DNA from: Oligoflexus tunisiensis
GTDB taxonomy: Bacteria > Bdellovibrionota_B > Oligoflexia > Oligoflexales > Oligoflexaceae
Reading direction: 5' to 3'
DNA: 64,000 nucleotides
NCBI RefSeq assembly: GCF_001748245.1
Contig: NZ_BDFO01000001.1
Span: 5,497,778-5,561,777 of the forward strand
The translations under genes and the position numbers were made by a program. Under the pieces are notes generated by a model. It worked only from the letters and a program-made list of their open reading frames with translations, ran no database searches and was not told where the DNA came from. Below, piece after piece: positions 60,660 through 64,000 of the stretch; the stretch's first letter is position 1, and every line of letters starts with the position of its first letter.

Positions 60660-62747
60660 TCAACCCGCGAGGTCCAGGGGCTTTCCGTCCGTCTCCAGCG
60701 TCAGCACAAAGACATCAACGTCACCGCTGACCCCGCGGAGGCGACGACTCCCGGCGGGCCGAATCAAGGCAGACTGTAAATGTTTGGCGACAGTTGCTGT
60801 CAGAAGAATTTGATTGGGCTCCGCTGCGGCTTCAATCCGGGATGCGATATTCACGGCGCTTCCCACAACGGTATAATCCGCGCGACGGTCGCCACCGAAG
60901 GTTCCTACGATCGAAGCCCCCTGGTGCACGCCGATGCGCATTTGAAATTCCCATTGAAACTCAATGCGCCAGTCGCGATTGAGCCGTTCGAGCTCCTTCA
61001 TCATGGATGCGGCGCAGGCCACAGCCCGTTGGGCTTGATCCTCGGTGGAAATATGGGTCGGAGCACCGAAGATAACCATGATGCCATCACCGATGAATTT
61101 ATCGATGGTGCCGCCGTGTCGAAAGATAACTTCCGTCATCGACGCCAGAAAATGATTCAGGATTCTGGAAACATTCTCGGCTCCCAGCCGTTCGGTGGCC
61201 AGCGTGAAACTGCAGAGGTCCGCGAAAAGAACTGTGACGTCGCATCGCTCGGCTGCTTCATTAAAACGCGAACGCCCTTCGGAGATTTCCTGAACCAGTT
61301 CCGGGGGAAGGAAACGGCTCAGAACCTGAGTCCGAACGAAGGCGTTCAGGGCCGCGATCTTCAGATTGATTTTGCGAATTCGTAGCAAGGCCAGCACGGT
61401 ACCCAGAACGCCCAGAGTGAGGAACAGCACCGCCAGGCTTTGCCAGCGATTCATAAGCCTCTGGCTGGCCAGTTCCTTGGCCTGGTTGCGATTGCGTTCC
61501 TCCTCCAGGGCCAGACCCATGTTCACGGTCATCTTGCGAAATTCGTTCTTTTCACGTTCTTCGGCGAGATTTTTGTAAAGCTCCGTGTATTGTTCAAGGT
61601 GCCCGAGCGCGTCCTTGATTTGACCTTTGGCCTTGTAAATCTCGTAGAGATTCTTTTGCAGTTGCAGCATGAGCCTTTTATATCCGGATTGGGAGACATG
61701 CTCCAGCGCCTGCTGAGCAAACGACAGCGCCACATCCCAATTCTTTCGTTCCATTTCAATCTGGGCCACAACCGATTCGGCTTCCCCCTGCCTCATGCTG
61801 TCCTTCGCTTCAGCAAAGATCCGTATTGCCCGTCTGGCTTTATCAAGGGCCGCGTCCCACTGTTGGATGCGCATGTCCACCAGGGCAACACTGACCAGCG
61901 CCATGGCCTCATCCCAGGTCATATGAAATTCCTGGGCCAGACTGAGATGCGTTTCCACATAGGGTTTCGCCCGTAGACCTGCGGCCTGCCCCTCGTCGCT
62001 GCGGAGCCAGGCACGACCCAGATTATGGAGTATTGGCATTCGAATCCAACGCAAGTTGAGCTGCGTGGTGAGCGTGTCCACCTCCTCCAGAAGTCGGATG
62101 GCCTTATCATTCTGGTCGAGGTCGTATAAACCCAAAGCTATATAGTTTTTAAGAACCAGGATCTCGTAGTCCTTCAGCTTCAGCGTGCCGTCCAGTTCCT
62201 GGGTGAGTTCGTTCATCAGGCGTGAGCCAGCTGCGACGTCTCCTTGGATCATCAGGAGCAGGGCCTTGACGGCCCTCATGCGGGCATGGGATTCCGGCAA
62301 ATGATACGAGCTGGCTTCGTGGATCAGCCGATCCATCTCAGCGAGATCCAGCTTTTCCTGGTGATAAGCCAGAGCGTATTGAATATCGATGGCTTCGGCA
62401 TGCAGCTGTTGGGATCGCGCCAGGTCAATGGCCTTGGAATAAATGGGAACCAGATCCACACCACGGGTTCGATGCAAATCCACAGCCGAATCGGAGGCCA
62501 GCAGACCATAAGCCCAGACAGCGCGGATCCACTCGATGTCGCCCGCATCGCGTGCCCCTTGCTCCATCCGATCCAGAAGCCCAATCTCAAGGGATTTGGG
62601 ATGATCGAGACTCGCCAGCAGCACCGCCCTCTTATCGTTCAGATCGGGCAGGGCCAGGGCGCTTTCGATCATGGCGATCCAGAGGCAGAGGCCGAGCACG
62701 AGCCTTGCGAGCGTTATTCCTGGCGTTTGTGAAGAAAAACTCAACAT
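60660..62747 (-). CDS. Membrane adenylate/guanylate cyclase with periplasmic TPR region
   Basis: After a signal-anchor (about 1-33), roughly 370 residues are helical TPR-like repeats (for example LHNLGRAWLRSDEGQ, AIRIFAEAKDSMRQGE), with a coiled stretch before one membrane helix (WQSLAVLFLTLGVLGTVLALL). The C-terminal class III cyclase domain follows: VLFADLCSF with metal Asp, DKFIGDGIM with the second Asp, and the ADYTVVGSAVNIASR dimer segment. It probably converts an envelope protein signal into cAMP or cGMP. ATG at 62747 is preferred; GTG at 62774 is in frame. Confidence 0.88.
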   Translation of the reverse strand: MLSFSSQTPGITLARLVLGLCLWIAMIESALALPDLNDKRAVLLASLDHPKSLEIGLLDRMEQGARDAGDIEWIRAVWAYGLLASDSAVDLHRTRGVDLVPIYSKAIDLARSQQLHAEAIDIQYALAYHQEKLDLAEMDRLIHEASSYHLPESHARMRAVKALLLMIQGDVAAGSRLMNELTQELDGTLKLKDYEILVLKNYIALGLYDLDQNDKAIRLLEEVDTLTTQLNLRWIRMPILHNLGRAWLRSDEGQAAGLRAKPYVETHLSLAQEFHMTWDEAMALVSVALVDMRIQQWDAALDKARRAIRIFAEAKDSMRQGEAESVVAQIEMERKNWDVALSFAQQALEHVSQSGYKRLMLQLQKNLYEIYKAKGQIKDALGHLEQYTELYKNLAEEREKNEFRKMTVNMGLALEEERNRNQAKELASQRLMNRWQSLAVLFLTLGVLGTVLALLRIRKINLKIAALNAFVRTQVLSRFLPPELVQEISEGRSRFNEAAERCDVTVLFADLCSFTLATERLGAENVSRILNHFLASMTEVIFRHGGTIDKFIGDGIMVIFGAPTHISTEDQAQRAVACAASMMKELERLNRDWRIEFQWEFQMRIGVHQGASIVGTFGGDRRADYTVVGSAVNIASRIEAAAEPNQILLTATVAKHLQSALIRPAGSRRLRGVSGDVDVFVLTLETDGKPLDLAG

Positions 62748-62806
62748 CAGAAAAACTATCGGCAACTTCAACACTTCGGAAAAGGTTACATTGACGTAAG
62801 AACCTC

Positions 62807-64000
62807 TCAGCCTGAGAAGCTCGGGCCCGGTTCATGTTCAACAGGCAAGGTAAAATAGAAAGCCGTCCCGCCTTCCCCGGACGACTCCGCCCAGATGCGG
62901 CCTCCATGACGATCGATAATTTTTTTACAGAGCGCAAGGCCGATGCCAGTACCAGGGTATTTCGTTTTACTGTGGAGGCGCTTGAAGATGATAAAGATCC
63001 GATCGAGATAGCAAGGGTTGATGCCGATGCCATTATCACGAACGCAGAAGCGCCATTCCTTGCCAACCCTTTCACATGAAATCTGGATGATCGGGGGAGC
63101 CTCCGCGCGATACTTGAGGGAATTGCTGATGAGATTTTGAAAGAGGCGAACGAAATTCGAGGTGTCCACCCGAAGACTCGGCAAGGGCCCGACGCTGATG
63201 GACGCTCCATGTTCGGCGATGGAAACGGCCAAATTATTCATGGCAGCCTCGACCGTTTGCTTGAGGGCACAGGGATCCCGGCTGATCTTGCCCACGCTGA
63301 CGCGCGACAGATCCAGCAGGTCCTCGATCATGGTCTTCATGCGATTGGCGCCATCCACGATGAAGTCGAGATACATCAGACCGTCACCTTCAAGCTGGGA
63401 TCGGTAATCCTGAGCCAGAAGCTGGGAAAAGCTCGTAATCTTGCGGAGGGGTTCCTGCAAATCATGGGAGGCTGCAAAGGAAAACTGCTCCAGGTCATTA
63501 TTCGAACGTGTCAGCTCCCGAATCGCCGACTCACTTTTCTGCCTCTCAAAAGCGATCCCCAGGATATTGCCGACGGCCTGCAGAAAGCTGGTTTCCTCCG
63601 CACTGAAAATATGCGGCGAGCAGCTGAAGACACTGAGTGCACCGAACGGCTCGGCCTCGCCATGAATCGCGACGCTGGCCCCGTCGACCACGCCATCCGT
63701 CTCCAGCTCGGCGTGAAGCGGAAAGAGCTGGAGGGCGGCCATATCGTGAAAAACAAGCGGCCCCTTGGCCTCATTGTGCATCTGCACCCAGGCATCCGCT
63801 GCAATCGGGCAGCTGCAGCGTCCAATCAGATCCTGTTTCCTGCCGAAGCCTGCCTTGACCTCCCAGGCTGTCCCATTCTCATTGAGTCCGGTGAGCAGGC
63901 CGATATCCACATGGAGAGTCTGTTGAACCACCGACGCCGCATCCTGCATCAATTCATCATTATTGCGACGCAGCAACGCCAGGCGACTGAGCTGGGCCAG
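62807..64000 (-). CDS. GAF-domain sensor histidine kinase (5' end outside window)
   Basis: The frame is open to the window edge, so the N-terminus is missing; the visible start is not a real start codon. Residues seen: a GAF domain, then FSFAASHDLQEPLRKI with the phosphorylated His, an HisKA helix pair (ANRMKTMIEDLLDLSRV), and the HATPase domain with N-box FQNLISNSLKYR, G1 DNGIGI and G2 GTGIGLALCKKI. This is the soluble, phytochrome-like HisKA group. No response regulator is visible in the window. It lies 59 bp upstream of the cyclase gene on the same strand. Confidence 0.9.
   Translation of the reverse strand: MAQLSRLALLRRNNDELMQDAASVVQQTLHVDIGLLTGLNENGTAWEVKAGFGRKQDLIGRCSCPIAADAWVQMHNEAKGPLVFHDMAALQLFPLHAELETDGVVDGASVAIHGEAEPFGALSVFSCSPHIFSAEETSFLQAVGNILGIAFERQKSESAIRELTRSNNDLEQFSFAASHDLQEPLRKITSFSQLLAQDYRSQLEGDGLMYLDFIVDGANRMKTMIEDLLDLSRVSVGKISRDPCALKQTVEAAMNNLAVSIAEHGASISVGPLPSLRVDTSNFVRLFQNLISNSLKYRAEAPPIIQISCERVGKEWRFCVRDNGIGINPCYLDRIFIIFKRLHSKTKYPGTGIGLALCKKIIDRHGGRIWAESSGEGGTAFYFTLPVEHEPGPSFSG

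Noticed and set aside
1..64000. tRNA, rRNA, CRISPR array, phage or transposase genes
   Set aside because: I scanned for cloverleaf-like ends, direct-repeat/spacer periodicity and transposase motifs, and none was convincing; only the MITE-like repeat at 37002-37129 stands out. A tool search (tRNAscan, CRISPR finder) would be needed for a firm negative.

Overview
The window reads as a chromosomal segment of a Gram-negative bacterium. It is rich in Sec signal peptides, classical lipoboxes, outer-membrane-barrel-like proteins, an RND efflux operon and HflKC. The density of lipoproteins and the secreted caspase-like protein fit Bdellovibrionota/Oligoflexia (Oligoflexus-like), but this is inference from gene style and no rRNA or other marker is present to prove it. 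About 52 protein genes are supported; no tRNA, rRNA, CRISPR array, phage or transposase gene was seen.

Region 1 (1-9317) is the most unusual part: a phosphonate-lipid island. PEP mutase, phosphonopyruvate decarboxylase and a metal-dependent alcohol dehydrogenase form a tightly overlapping operon that should make 2-hydroxyethylphosphonate. Downstream on the same strand lies a 1238-residue fusion of a CDP-archaeol-synthase-like CTP transferase, a PlsC-type acyltransferase and a rifampin-phosphotransferase-like dikinase. It is followed by a UbiA-like membrane protein and a SAM methyltransferase cut by the window edge. A fatty-acid desaturase sits between the two halves on the other strand. Together they suggest synthesis of an undescribed phosphonolipid.

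Region 2 (9.6-15.8 kb) is an apparent four-gene unit: ECF-like sigma factor, one-pass membrane protein (probable anti-sigma), secreted caspase-like protease with a barrel-like C-terminus, and a 1.1 kb-residue lipoprotein with a predicted propeller. Region 3 (15.9-29.7 kb) is mostly envelope proteins: lipoproteins, a trypsin-like protease, two small charged proteins, two SDR enzymes, a TPR-like protein, NnrS and NudK.

Region 4 (29.4-40.3 kb) is an arsenosugar-type cluster: mercuric-reductase-like flavoprotein, TVP38/TMEM64 protein, two glycosyltransferases, AhpD-like protein, radical SAM ArsS and ArsM. It also holds a beta-barrel diheme cytochrome, a tetraheme lipoprotein and a SelD-oxidoreductase fusion. 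A 128-bp MITE-like element with perfect 24-bp inverted ends sits directly upstream of selD.

Region 5 (40.4-64 kb) is more ordinary: an acrAB-oprM type efflux operon, RluA-type pseudouridine synthase, methyltransferase, osmoprotectant ABC transporter (permease fused to binding protein), hflK-hflC, M3 peptidase, cupin, histidine phosphatase, GFA protein, a secreted GH94-like enzyme, a CobT-like protein with altered active-site motifs, a periplasmic-TPR adenylate/guanylate cyclase, and a GAF histidine kinase truncated by the window end.
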